Made by a program: the position numbers and the translations under genes. A stretch of 64,000 nucleotides of DNA. Source: Aquabacterium sp. A7-Y. GTDB taxonomy: Bacteria; Pseudomonadota; Gammaproteobacteria; Burkholderiales; Burkholderiaceae_C. Each line of letters starts with the position of its first letter. The first letter of the stretch is position 1. Positions 8,331 through 15,785 of this stretch are shown one piece after another. The stretch is taken from the NCBI RefSeq assembly GCF_026153205.1, contig NZ_JAPFBW010000022.1, positions 62,001-126,000 on the forward strand, read 5' to 3'. The notes below the pieces were generated by a model. The model searched no databases, was not told where the DNA came from, and worked only from the letters and a program-made list of their open reading frames with translations.

Positions 8331-9851
8331 ATGGATACCGCTCGCCCGACTGGTGTTTCCGCAGCGCCCGCCGACTCGGCGGCAACGCCGCTGTACCTGC
8401 GGCTGGCCGGCGGCATCGAACGCGCCATCGCCAGCGGCGCGATGCGCCCCGGCGACCGGCTGCCTTCGGTGCGGCAGCTCAGCCAGCAGCACGACGTCAG
8501 CCTGACCACCGCGCTGCAGGCCTACCGCTGCCTGGAGAACCGGGGCCTGGTGCAGGCCCGCCCCAAGTCGGGTTATTTCGTCGCGCCGCGCACCTACACC
8601 TTGCCGGAGCCGCAGATCGACCTGAGCATCGCCGGCGCCTCCTTCGTCAGCATGGACCACGTGCTGCACGAGTTCCTGCAGATGGTCGACCACCCGCTGG
8701 CCGCGCCTTCCTTCAACGCCGCGCCGGCGCGCACCCTGCTGCCCGAGGCCAAGCTGCAGCACCTGCTCGCGGGCGTGAACCGGCGCCACCCGGAGTACGC
8801 GTCGAAATACCAGATGGCGGGCAGCACCGCGCTGCGCCAGGAGATCGCGCGGCGTGCCGTCACCTCGGGGGTGCACCTACACCCCGACGAGATCGTCATC
8901 ACCAACGGTGGCATGGAGGCGGTCTACCTCGCGCTCAAGTCGGTCGCCTCGCCGGGCGACACCATCGTGCTGGAGTCGCCCACCTATTTCCACCTGCTGC
9001 AATCGATCGAGAGCCTGGGCATGAAGGTGCTGGAGATCCCCAGCCACCCGCGCGACGGCATCTCGCTGGAGGCGCTCGACTTCGCCACCCAGATCCCCGG
9101 GGCAGTGAAGGCCTGCGTGCTGCTGCCGAACTTCCCCAACCCGATGGGCAGCCTGATGCCGGTGGCCCACAAGCGCCGGCTGGTGCGCATGATGGCCGAG
9201 CGCCGCATCACGCTGATCGAGAGCGACATCTACGGCGAGCTCTACTTCGGCGAGCAGCGCCCGCCGGTGCTCAAGAGCTTCGAGACCGACGGCGACGTGA
9301 TCCTCTGCTCGGCCTTCACCAAGACGGTGGCACCGGGCTACCGCATCGGCTGGGTCGCGCCAGGCCGGCACTTCCTCAAGACCCAGGCGCTGAAGGTACG
9401 CACCTCGGTGGCCTGCCCGCTGCTGCAGCAGGAGGTGCTGGCGCAGTTCATCCGCGACGGCGGCTACGACCACCACCTGCGCAAGCTGCGCGCCGCGCTG
9501 AAGACCCAGGCGACCCAGATGGCCGACGCGGTGGCGCGCCACTTTCCGCCCGGCTGCCGGCTCAGCCGGCCACAGGGTGGGCTGATGCTGTGGATCGAGC
9601 TGCCGCGCCATGTCGATTCACGCGAAGTCTTCGCGCTGGCGCGGCGCGAGCACATCGGCGTGGCGCCGGGCGCCGCCTTCAGCTGCGGCCGGCGTTTCGA
9701 CCACTACATCCGGCTGCAGTACGGCGAGCCCTGGTCGCCGCGCATGGAGGCGGCGTTGCAGAAGCTGGGCCAGATCGTCACGCGGCTGGCACAGGAGCGG
9801 CCGGAGTCGGGGGTGGAGCGGGGCATGCCGCTGGGCGAAGTGCTGGCCTGA
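8331..9851 (+). CDS. MocR-type regulator: GntR DNA-binding domain fused to class I aminotransferase
   Basis: 506 residues from ATG at 8331. Residues about 15-85 are a GntR winged helix (LYLRLAGGIERAIASGAMR, then LPSVRQLSQQHDVS). The rest is a fold-type I aminotransferase domain with PLP lysine Lys331 in FTKTVAPGYRIGW and the upstream NPMGS loop. MocR proteins use the bound PLP as a sensor and usually act as activators and autorepressors. Here the regulated gene is probably the divergent DUF2917 gene. Earlier in-frame starts would run through the operator boxes and are unlikely. Confidence 0.9.
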   Translation: MDTARPTGVSAAPADSAATPLYLRLAGGIERAIASGAMRPGDRLPSVRQLSQQHDVSLTTALQAYRCLENRGLVQARPKSGYFVAPRTYTLPEPQIDLSIAGASFVSMDHVLHEFLQMVDHPLAAPSFNAAPARTLLPEAKLQHLLAGVNRRHPEYASKYQMAGSTALRQEIARRAVTSGVHLHPDEIVITNGGMEAVYLALKSVASPGDTIVLESPTYFHLLQSIESLGMKVLEIPSHPRDGISLEALDFATQIPGAVKACVLLPNFPNPMGSLMPVAHKRRLVRMMAERRITLIESDIYGELYFGEQRPPVLKSFETDGDVILCSAFTKTVAPGYRIGWVAPGRHFLKTQALKVRTSVACPLLQQEVLAQFIRDGGYDHHLRKLRAALKTQATQMADAVARHFPPGCRLSRPQGGLMLWIELPRHVDSREVFALARREHIGVAPGAAFSCGRRFDHYIRLQYGEPWSPRMEAALQKLGQIVTRLAQERPESGVERGMPLGEVLA

Positions 9852-9887
9852 GCGCCGTTCTGCGGCGGCAGCCCGAACCGGGCGGCT

Positions 9888-10265
9888 TCAGACGAGAAGC
9901 ACGAGATCGCTGTACTTCGCCAACATCTCGTCAACCGTCAGCAACTTGAGTGGCTCGGCAAGGGCCTGGGCAATCAGGAGCCGGTCGAATGGGTCGTTGT
10001 GGTGGAGCGCCAGCTGGGCAACTCCTGCTGCATGACTTGCCTTGACGGGCAGCTCCAAGAATCCGCTCGCTTCGATGGCGTTCGCCAGCTCCTGGGGATC
10101 GGCTTCGATTTTCCCCAGTCGGGCTTTGATCGCAATCTCCCAGATGGAGGCAGCAGAGACATACACCGCGTCCGCTGATTCGATGATGTGGCGTGCTGGC
10201 GGCTTCAGCAGCGGGGACCCGGCAACCGCCCACAAGAAGATGTGCGTGTCCAGCAGAAGTCGCAT
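9888..10265 (-). CDS. PIN-domain toxin (VapC-like), intact
   Basis: 125 residues with the acidic PIN nuclease residues in place: Asp6 in LLLDTHIFLW, Glu in SIWEIAIK, Asp in NDPFDRLLIAQA and Asp in LTVDEML. VapC-type PIN proteins cut RNA, often initiator tRNA or 23S rRNA, with Mg2+ or Mn2+. The start overlaps the antitoxin stop by one base (TGATG), the usual coupling of such pairs. The MRLLLDTHIFLWAV start is typical of a subgroup paired with Phd/YefM antitoxins. Confidence 0.9.
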   Translation of the reverse strand: MRLLLDTHIFLWAVAGSPLLKPPARHIIESADAVYVSAASIWEIAIKARLGKIEADPQELANAIEASGFLELPVKASHAAGVAQLALHHNDPFDRLLIAQALAEPLKLLTVDEMLAKYSDLVLLV

Positions 10266-10501
10266 CAGCGCCCTTCGAAGGTCGCGAGTACGTCGTCGGG
10301 CAACGGGGCGTCAAAGTTCTCGGGGACGCTCACCTTGCCCTTGAGCAAGCCGAACTTGATACGACGCTTCGGGCCCTCCAGTCGAGTGATGCGGACCAAC
10401 GGCTTTCCGTTTCGACTAACGACCACGTCCTCTCCCGAGGCAGCCTTGTCGACCAGCTGGGAGAGCCGAGTCTTGGCGTCGTAGATGTTCACGGTTTCCA
10501 C
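10265..10501 (-). CDS. Phd/YefM-type antitoxin
   Basis: 78 residues from GTG at 10501. The N-terminal 50 residues (VNIYDAKTRLSQLVDKAASGE, then VVVSRNGKPLVRI) are the Phd/YefM DNA-binding fold. The C-terminal part (KFGLLKGKVSVPENFD) would thread into the PIN toxin and block it. An AGGGG ribosome site precedes the GTG. Such antitoxins bind their own promoter. The upstream 10-mer CTAGTCTAGC (10532-10541) also occurs upstream of the second antitoxin gene at 40 kb. Confidence 0.88.
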   Translation of the reverse strand: METVNIYDAKTRLSQLVDKAASGEDVVVSRNGKPLVRITRLEGPKRRIKFGLLKGKVSVPENFDAPLPDDVLATFEGR

Positions 10502-10624
10502 GGGAAGCCCCTGTCGAGTTTTGGACCAAGTCTAGTCTAGCTGTATCGGACCTGCAAAAGGAGCCGGCAAGGTGGGTGGCCGCAAGCCGTCGACGACCCG
10601 GTACAGCCAGGCCTCAAAGCCTGT

Positions 10625-11737
10625 TCACTCGCCCCCTTCGCCCGCGCTCGCCACCGGCACCCGCGGCGCGACGCCGCACATCAGCTCGTAGCCGACCGTG
10701 CCGGCGGACTGCGCGACCTCGTCGATGGGCAGCACGCTGCCGTGCGGCCCGTGGCCCCACAGGGTGACCTCGCTGCCCAGCCCGGCGTGAGGCACCGGGC
10801 CGAGATCGACCGTGATCATGTCCATCGAGATCCGGCCCACCACACGCGTGCGCACGCCCTCCACCAGCACCGGCGTGCCGGTGCCGCAGTGGCGTGGATA
10901 ACCGTCGGCATAACCGCAGGCGACCACGCCGATGCGCATCGCCGCCTCGGCGCGGAAGGTGCTGCCGTAGCCGACGCTGTCGCCCGGCTGCAACTGCTGC
11001 AGGCCGATCAGGCGCGAGCGCAAGGTCTGGGTCGGACGCAGCCCCCAGTCGGCCATGCTGTGCTGCGGAAAATCGGGCGAGGAGCCGTAGACCGCGATGC
11101 CCGGGCGCACCCAGTCGCTGCGCACTTCGGGCTGCGCCGCCGCCAGCTTCAGGGTCGCGGCGCTGTTGGCAAGGCTGCGTTCGCCGGCCATCCCCTCGGT
11201 GGCGGCCTGGAACACCTGCAGCTGCCGTTCGATGCCGCCTTCGCTGTCGGCGTCCGAGAAGTGGGTCATCAGGGAGATCTCGTCGACCTGGGTCAGCCCG
11301 CTCAGCCGCATCCAGGCGGTACGAAAGGCCGCCGGCGCAAAGCCGAGCCGGTTCATGCCCGAATTGAGCTTGAGAAACACCCGGTGCGGCCAGGTCGTCT
11401 TGTGAGTCGCGAGCCAGTCGATCTGCGCGTCGTTGTGCACCGCGTGCCAGAGGTTCAGGCGCGAGCAGAACTCGAGGTCGCGCGCCTCGAAACAGCCCTC
11501 CAGCATCAGGATCGGGCCGCGCCAGCCCAGCGCCCGCACCCGTTCGGCCTCGGCGAAATCCAGCATCGCGAAACCGTCGGCGCTCTGCAGGCCGGGGTAG
11601 GCACGCTCGATGCCATGGCCATAAGCGTTGGCCTTCACCACGGCCCAGACCTTGGCGTCCGGAGCCGCCGAACGAGCCACGTTCAGATTGTGCGCGAGGG
11701 CGTCGGGATGGATCAGGGCTTGGATCGGGCGCGGCAT
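10625..11737 (-). CDS. alr: Alanine racemase
   Basis: 370 residues, standard for Alr. It interconverts L- and D-alanine for peptidoglycan synthesis in the cytoplasm. PLP lysine is Lys35 in AVVKANAYGHG, and the catalytic tyrosine from the partner subunit lies in SVGYGSTFRAE. ATG at 11737 (MPRPIQALIHPDAL) begins just before the barrel, and longer frames add low-complexity sequence. It is divergent from lplT, and proximity of alr, lplT and radA is common in Burkholderiales. Confidence 0.95.
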   Translation of the reverse strand: MPRPIQALIHPDALAHNLNVARSAAPDAKVWAVVKANAYGHGIERAYPGLQSADGFAMLDFAEAERVRALGWRGPILMLEGCFEARDLEFCSRLNLWHAVHNDAQIDWLATHKTTWPHRVFLKLNSGMNRLGFAPAAFRTAWMRLSGLTQVDEISLMTHFSDADSEGGIERQLQVFQAATEGMAGERSLANSAATLKLAAAQPEVRSDWVRPGIAVYGSSPDFPQHSMADWGLRPTQTLRSRLIGLQQLQPGDSVGYGSTFRAEAAMRIGVVACGYADGYPRHCGTGTPVLVEGVRTRVVGRISMDMITVDLGPVPHAGLGSEVTLWGHGPHGSVLPIDEVAQSAGTVGYELMCGVAPRVPVASAGEGGE

Positions 11738-11938
11738 GGGACGATTGTGCCAGCGCCCCTGCCGAGCCTGATTCGGTCCGGGCCGCGCGGCACCGCACAC
11801 CCTGCGGCGCGGGCCCGGAAGTGCAGGGCGGGCGTGCTATAAACCCGGGCGCGCCGTCGGGCAGGCCGGGCGGCGTTCTTGACCAGCCGAGGGGACTTCA
11901 ACGGCAGCCGTAAGAAGCCGCGAGCAAGCAGTGACTGA

Positions 11939-13216
11939 ATGAAAAAAGGCTTCTACACCATCATGTCGGCGCAGTCATTCAGCTCGCTGGCCGACAATGC
12001 GCTTTTTGTCGCCGCGGTCGAATTGCTGCGCACCAGCGGCGCGCCGGCCTGGCAAGGTGCCGCCCTGGTGCCGATGTTCGCGCTGTTTTACGTGGTGCTG
12101 GCCCCCTTCGTCGGCGCTTTCGCCGACTGCATCCCCAAGGGCAAGGTCATGTTCATCTCGAACACGATCAAGGTGGTCGGCTGCCTGATGATGCTGTTCG
12201 GCACGCACCCGCTGATGTCCTACGCGATCGTCGGGCTGGGCGCGGCGGCCTACTCGCCGGCCAAGTACGGCATCCTCACCGAGCTGCTGCCGCCGTCCCA
12301 GCTGGTCAAGGCCAATGGCTGGATCGAGGGGCTGACCATCGCTTCCATCATCCTGGGCGTGCTGCTGGGCGGTCAGCTGGTCGGGCCCAACATCGCCCCC
12401 TACCTGCTGGCGATCGACCTGCCGCTGCTCGAGACCGGCGTGACCAGCGCGGTCGAGGCGGCCATCGCGTCCATCATCCTGCTCTACGTCGCGGCGGCCG
12501 TCTTCAATCTCTACATCCCGCGCACCGAGGCCCCCTTGCAGCCGCTGCCCGGCACCCTGCTGGAGCTGGTGCGCGACTTCCGCACCTGCAACCGCCGGCT
12601 CTGGCGCGACAAGCTGGGCCAGATCTCGCTGGCGACCACCACGCTGTTCTGGGGCGTCTCGGGCAACCTGCGCTACATCGTGCTGGCCTGGGCCGCCGTC
12701 GCGCTGGGCTACGACACCACCAAGGCGTCGACGCTGGTCGGCGTGGTGGCGGTCGGCACCGCGGTCGGCGCGGTGGTCGCCTCCATGAGGATGCGTCTCG
12801 ACATGGCGACCCGGGTGATCCCGCTGGGCATCGCGATGGGCGTGCTGGTGATCGCAATGAACTTCATCGGCCAGCTCTGGACCGCGGTGCCCTTCCTGAT
12901 CCTGCTGGGGGGCCTGGGCGGCTACCTGGTGGTGCCGATGAACGCCCTGCTGCAGCACCGCGGCCACAACCTGATGGGCGCGGGCCGCTCCATCGCGGTG
13001 CAGAACTTCAACGAGCAGGCCTGCATCCTCGGGCTCGGCGCCTTCTACACCGGCATGACCAAGTTCGGCGTCTCGGCCTTCGGCGCCATCACGATGTTCG
13101 GCCTGGCGGTGGCCGGCACCATGTGGCTGATCAAGCGCTGGCACGAGAACAACGTGGTGCGCCATGCCGAGGAGGTCGAACAGCTGATGGCGCTGGCGCG
13201 CAGCGACCACCACTGA
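11939..13216 (+). CDS. lplT: Lysophospholipid transporter LplT
   Basis: 425 residues and about 12 hydrophobic segments, the MFS layout. The N-terminal stretch YTIMSAQSFSSLADNALFVAAVELL and the segment AAYSPAKYGILTELLP are characteristic of LplT, which flips lysophospholipids inward across the inner membrane for re-acylation. The usual partner, the acyltransferase Aas, is not adjacent here and is not in the window. The start MKKGFY is supported by the signature beginning at once. It is divergent from alr. Confidence 0.92.
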   Translation: MKKGFYTIMSAQSFSSLADNALFVAAVELLRTSGAPAWQGAALVPMFALFYVVLAPFVGAFADCIPKGKVMFISNTIKVVGCLMMLFGTHPLMSYAIVGLGAAAYSPAKYGILTELLPPSQLVKANGWIEGLTIASIILGVLLGGQLVGPNIAPYLLAIDLPLLETGVTSAVEAAIASIILLYVAAAVFNLYIPRTEAPLQPLPGTLLELVRDFRTCNRRLWRDKLGQISLATTTLFWGVSGNLRYIVLAWAAVALGYDTTKASTLVGVVAVGTAVGAVVASMRMRLDMATRVIPLGIAMGVLVIAMNFIGQLWTAVPFLILLGGLGGYLVVPMNALLQHRGHNLMGAGRSIAVQNFNEQACILGLGAFYTGMTKFGVSAFGAITMFGLAVAGTMWLIKRWHENNVVRHAEEVEQLMALARSDHH

Positions 13217-13288
13217 AGCTCCCTCGCTGCCGCAGGGCCGCCCGGGTGCGGGCCGGCGCGGCGGCCGCCCCTGGCCGACAATCCCGCG

Positions 13289-14200
13289 ATGTCCCCCTCG
13301 CCCCCTTTGCGACCGCCTGCCGCGGCCGCCGCGTCGCTGCCGGTTGTCGCCCTGATCTTCAACGCCGCCGTCTGGGGCCTGTCCTGGTGGCCGCTGCGCG
13401 CCCTGCATGCCGGACACGGGCTGCACCCCTTGTGGGCCACCGTGGCGATCTTCGTGCTGTCCACCACGGCCCTGCTGGCCTGGCGCCCGGCCGCGCTCGA
13501 GCAGTTGCGGCGCCAGCCGGTGCTGTGGGTGCTCGCGGCGGCGGCGGGCGCCACCAATGCCGCCTTCAACTGGGCCGTGAGCATCGGCGACGTGATGCGG
13601 GTGGTGCTGCTGTTCTACCTGATGCCGCTGTGGAGCGCGCTGTTCGCGCGTGTCATCCTGCACGAGCGTTTCACGCCGCAGGCCCTGCTGCGGGTGGGCC
13701 TGGCGCTGGCCGGGGCGGTGATCGTGCTCAAGCCGGCCGGCGCGCCCTGGCCGCTGCCGCAGGGGCTGCCCGACTGGCTCGGTCTGCTGGCGGGCCTGTG
13801 TTTCGCCTTCAACAGCGTGATGCTGCGCCGCCTGGCCCCGCGCACCCGCGAGGAAGGGCGTGCCGTCGCAATGCTGCTGGGCGGTGTCGTGATGGCCGCG
13901 CTGCTCGCGCTGGGCCTCGGCCGTGCCGGCGCGGTCGCCGGGCCGCCGGCCCTGGGGCTGGCCTGGCTGCTGCCGGTGGCGGGCCTGGGCCTGTGTTTCC
14001 TGCTCTCCAACCTGGCCTACCAGTTCGGCGCCGCGCGGCTGCCGGCGGCCGTGACGGCGGTCGTGATGCTGACCGAGGTGGCCTTCGCGTCGGCCTCCTC
14101 GGTGCTGCTCGGCGAGGCCCGCCTGAGCCCGCAGGTCCTGCTCGGCGGCGCCCTCATCGTCGCCGCCGCGGTGCTGGCGGCGCTGCAGCCTTCGCGCTGA
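13289..14200 (+). CDS. EamA/DMT-family permease
   Basis: 303 residues with ten predicted membrane segments in two EamA repeats, the first starting PVVALIFNAAVWGLSWWPLRAL and the second near DWLGLLAGLCFAFNSVMLRRL. Drug/metabolite exporters of this type move amino acids, metabolites or drugs out of the cell, and the substrate is unknown. The MTEVAFASASSVLLGEARLSP segment is the usual final-repeat signature. It stands alone between lplT and the S24 repressor. A second, distinct DMT permease lies at 32.6 kb. Confidence 0.88.
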   Translation: MSPSPPLRPPAAAAASLPVVALIFNAAVWGLSWWPLRALHAGHGLHPLWATVAIFVLSTTALLAWRPAALEQLRRQPVLWVLAAAAGATNAAFNWAVSIGDVMRVVLLFYLMPLWSALFARVILHERFTPQALLRVGLALAGAVIVLKPAGAPWPLPQGLPDWLGLLAGLCFAFNSVMLRRLAPRTREEGRAVAMLLGGVVMAALLALGLGRAGAVAGPPALGLAWLLPVAGLGLCFLLSNLAYQFGAARLPAAVTAVVMLTEVAFASASSVLLGEARLSPQVLLGGALIVAAAVLAALQPSR

Positions 14201-14274
14201 AGGAGACAGGGCCGCTGCTGGTCGGCCAGCAGCTTGGCACCGCAAGTGATGCGTGCCTGGCAGCTTCGCAGTTT

Positions 14275-14333
14275 ACCCAAAGGTACATCTTGAGCGTTCA
14301 CCTGCGGATTCATGCAGAGATTTACCTTTGGGT
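14275..14333 (+). promoter_or_regulatory. Inverted-repeat operator candidate upstream of S24 repressor
   Basis: ACCCAAAGGTA (14275-14285) is matched by its exact reverse complement TACCTTTGGGT (14323-14333), ending one base before the repressor ATG. The 37-base interval holds CACCTGCGG (14299-14307) near its centre, resembling one half of the palindrome at 15127. It could be an autorepression site, or a stem hiding the ribosome site. Both readings are inferred. Confidence 0.55.
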
Positions 14334-14334
14334 G

Positions 14335-15060
14335 ATGGACCTCTACGAAGCACGCCGTCAAGTCCTGCTGAGGCTGATCAAGGATCGGTTCGACAACATA
14401 CAGGCCCGATTCGCGCGGGCCACCGGCATCTCGGCGACCTACCTCACCCGCATGCTGAAGGATGGTGCCGATCCGGCGCGCAAGCGCATCGGGGACGAGA
14501 TGGCGCTGGCGCTGGAAGAAAAGCTCGATCTGATGCGCGGCACCCTGCTCAATCCCGTGCTCCGATCCCGAAGCGAACCAACGGGGCAGGACCGCGGGGC
14601 GTCTGCCGAGATCTCGCCGAGCGTTCCCGGCAACACCGACGACCACCCAGCCGTTTTCCCGGTCCAACTGAAGCTGGTCGCCGGTTCACCGGAATACGAC
14701 CTGGAATTCCTTCCTGCAGCAGGTAGCGCGCCGCTCGTCTTTCATGAAAGCTGGTATCGCCTGCGGCATTTGGATCCGGCGCGGATGTTTGCGCTGACCG
14801 TGAAGGGACGCACCATGGAACCCAGCCTCTCGGACGGCGATGTGGTGGTCGTGAACACGGCCGATACCGCCCCCGCGGACGGACACGTCTTCGCGCTGAA
14901 CTATGAAGGCGAGCTGCTGCTCAGGCGCCTCGTACGCGACGAGGGCGCCTGGTGGCTGACGAGTGACAACAGCGATCAGCGTCGCAACCAACGCAAGCGC
15001 CTTCATGAAGGCAGTTTCGTTCTCGGCCGTGTGGTGCTCAAGCAGACCGAACGGATCTGA
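14335..15060 (+). CDS. Phage-type repressor: HTH plus S24 (LexA/CI-like) domain with both catalytic residues replaced
   Basis: 241 residues from ATG at 14335. The N-terminus is a Cro/CI-type helix-turn-helix (FARATGISATYLTRMLKDGA, residues about 20-40), then a hinge, then an S24 peptidase-like domain from about residue 115. In self-cleaving members the nucleophile is the Ser of a G-x-S-M motif and the base is a Lys before the final RL. Here these read GRTMEPSL (Thr) and LLRRL (Arg), so RecA-stimulated autocleavage is unlikely. The dimerising beta fold (LSDGDVVVV, GHVFALNYEGELLL) remains. Surrounding palindromes suggest local regulation. Confidence 0.85.
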   Translation: MDLYEARRQVLLRLIKDRFDNIQARFARATGISATYLTRMLKDGADPARKRIGDEMALALEEKLDLMRGTLLNPVLRSRSEPTGQDRGASAEISPSVPGNTDDHPAVFPVQLKLVAGSPEYDLEFLPAAGSAPLVFHESWYRLRHLDPARMFALTVKGRTMEPSLSDGDVVVVNTADTAPADGHVFALNYEGELLLRRLVRDEGAWWLTSDNSDQRRNQRKRLHEGSFVLGRVVLKQTERI

Positions 15061-15126
15061 GCCGCACCCTCGGCGTGAACGTCGGCAAGCCGGCCGAGAT
15101 TTCTGCCTCGTTTCTTAAGGAAATTG

Positions 15127-15142
15127 TACACCTGCAGGTGTA
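15127..15142. promoter_or_regulatory. Perfect 16-bp palindrome, probable repressor operator
   Basis: TACACCTGCAGGTGTA is fully palindromic and lies 67 bp after the repressor stop and 78 bp before the phage-type small gene. Its size and symmetry are those of a CI/LexA-class operator. The half-site CACCTGC also occurs in the repressor's own upstream region at 14299. A TTGTAC sequence at 15124-15129 overlapping it could serve as a -35 element. Binding is inferred. Confidence 0.6.
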
Positions 15143-15219
15143 TTTATGGGATAAAGAGAAACGCGGCTGAGGCCATCCGCCTCCTCGTCGCGGCCGCCCC
15201 GGCTTTGAGAGGCACAGCC

Positions 15220-15567
15220 ATGACCGCACATACGCCTGGCCCTTGGTGGCACACCTGTGAACGTCGTTTTCGAGGGCTGCGGACCCCAGCGGGTCGCCGT
15301 CTGCGCCTTCTTGTGAGAGCCTGCGAAGAGGGGCGTAAAGAAAAAACGGTGGCCATTGTGTGGGAAGGCCGGCGCCACGGAGGCGGGAGCAGTGAACGAG
15401 TCGCCCTGGCAAATGCCCGCCTGATCGCAGCCTCTCCCGATCTGTTAAAGGAACTGGAACGCCTTTGCCGTGTCTTCGTCGATTACGCCACGGCGGGCGG
15501 CCACCCGCACGAAGCGAACCTGCTGACTTTCAAGGCTCGCCAGGTACTGCGCCAACTCAGCAGGTAG
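15220..15567 (+). CDS. Phage-type small protein of unknown function
   Basis: 115 residues from ATG at 15220. The start TAHTPGPW and the later motif ANARLIAASPDLLKELERL are the hallmarks of a small protein family seen often in prophages of proteobacteria, with no known activity. The middle is rich in Arg (RTPAGRRLRLLVRACEEGR). Together with the upstream S24-type repressor and palindromes it suggests the remains of a prophage early region. An upstream in-frame TTG-like start would overlap the operator and is rejected. Confidence 0.7.
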   Translation: MTAHTPGPWWHTCERRFRGLRTPAGRRLRLLVRACEEGRKEKTVAIVWEGRRHGGGSSERVALANARLIAASPDLLKELERLCRVFVDYATAGGHPHEANLLTFKARQVLRQLSR

Positions 15568-15661
15568 TGCTGACGCTGGCGAAGACAGATGTACCGGGCG
15601 GTGCGTTTCCATCCTCCCCTCGTGTGAACAAGCCTTAAGCCATACACCGGCGGCCTGCCAA

Positions 15662-15739
15662 TCACGCAGCCTGCGCCAGCAGCGGCTTGATCTTCTTCCA
15701 CAGTGCCGCGCTGATTCGCCTGTTCTTGTTTTGTCCCAC
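15662..15739 (-). pseudogene. Possible remnant of IS5-type transposase N-terminus
   Basis: Reading leftward from GTG at 15739, 25 codons encode a peptide containing RRISAALWKKIKPLLAQ and then a TGA. That stretch resembles the first 20 residues of many IS5-family transposases (pattern ISDALWERIEPLLP). Nothing after the stop continues the family. The match is short and could be chance. If real, it is an old insertion scar beside the phage-like module. Confidence 0.35.
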
Positions 15740-15770
15740 GGCGCGTTAAACGGTTCTGCAGCGCCGTGGG
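15735..15770. terminator. 10-bp GC-rich hairpin downstream of the chemosensory operon
   Basis: CCCACGGCGC (15735-15744) pairs exactly with GCGCCGTGGG (15761-15770) around a 16-base loop. It begins 16 bp beyond the stop of the leftward CheA gene and could end that transcript or protect its 3' end. There is no T tract on either side, so it is not a textbook intrinsic terminator. Confidence 0.4.
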
Positions 15771-15785
15771 GTGACACTAGCCGCC

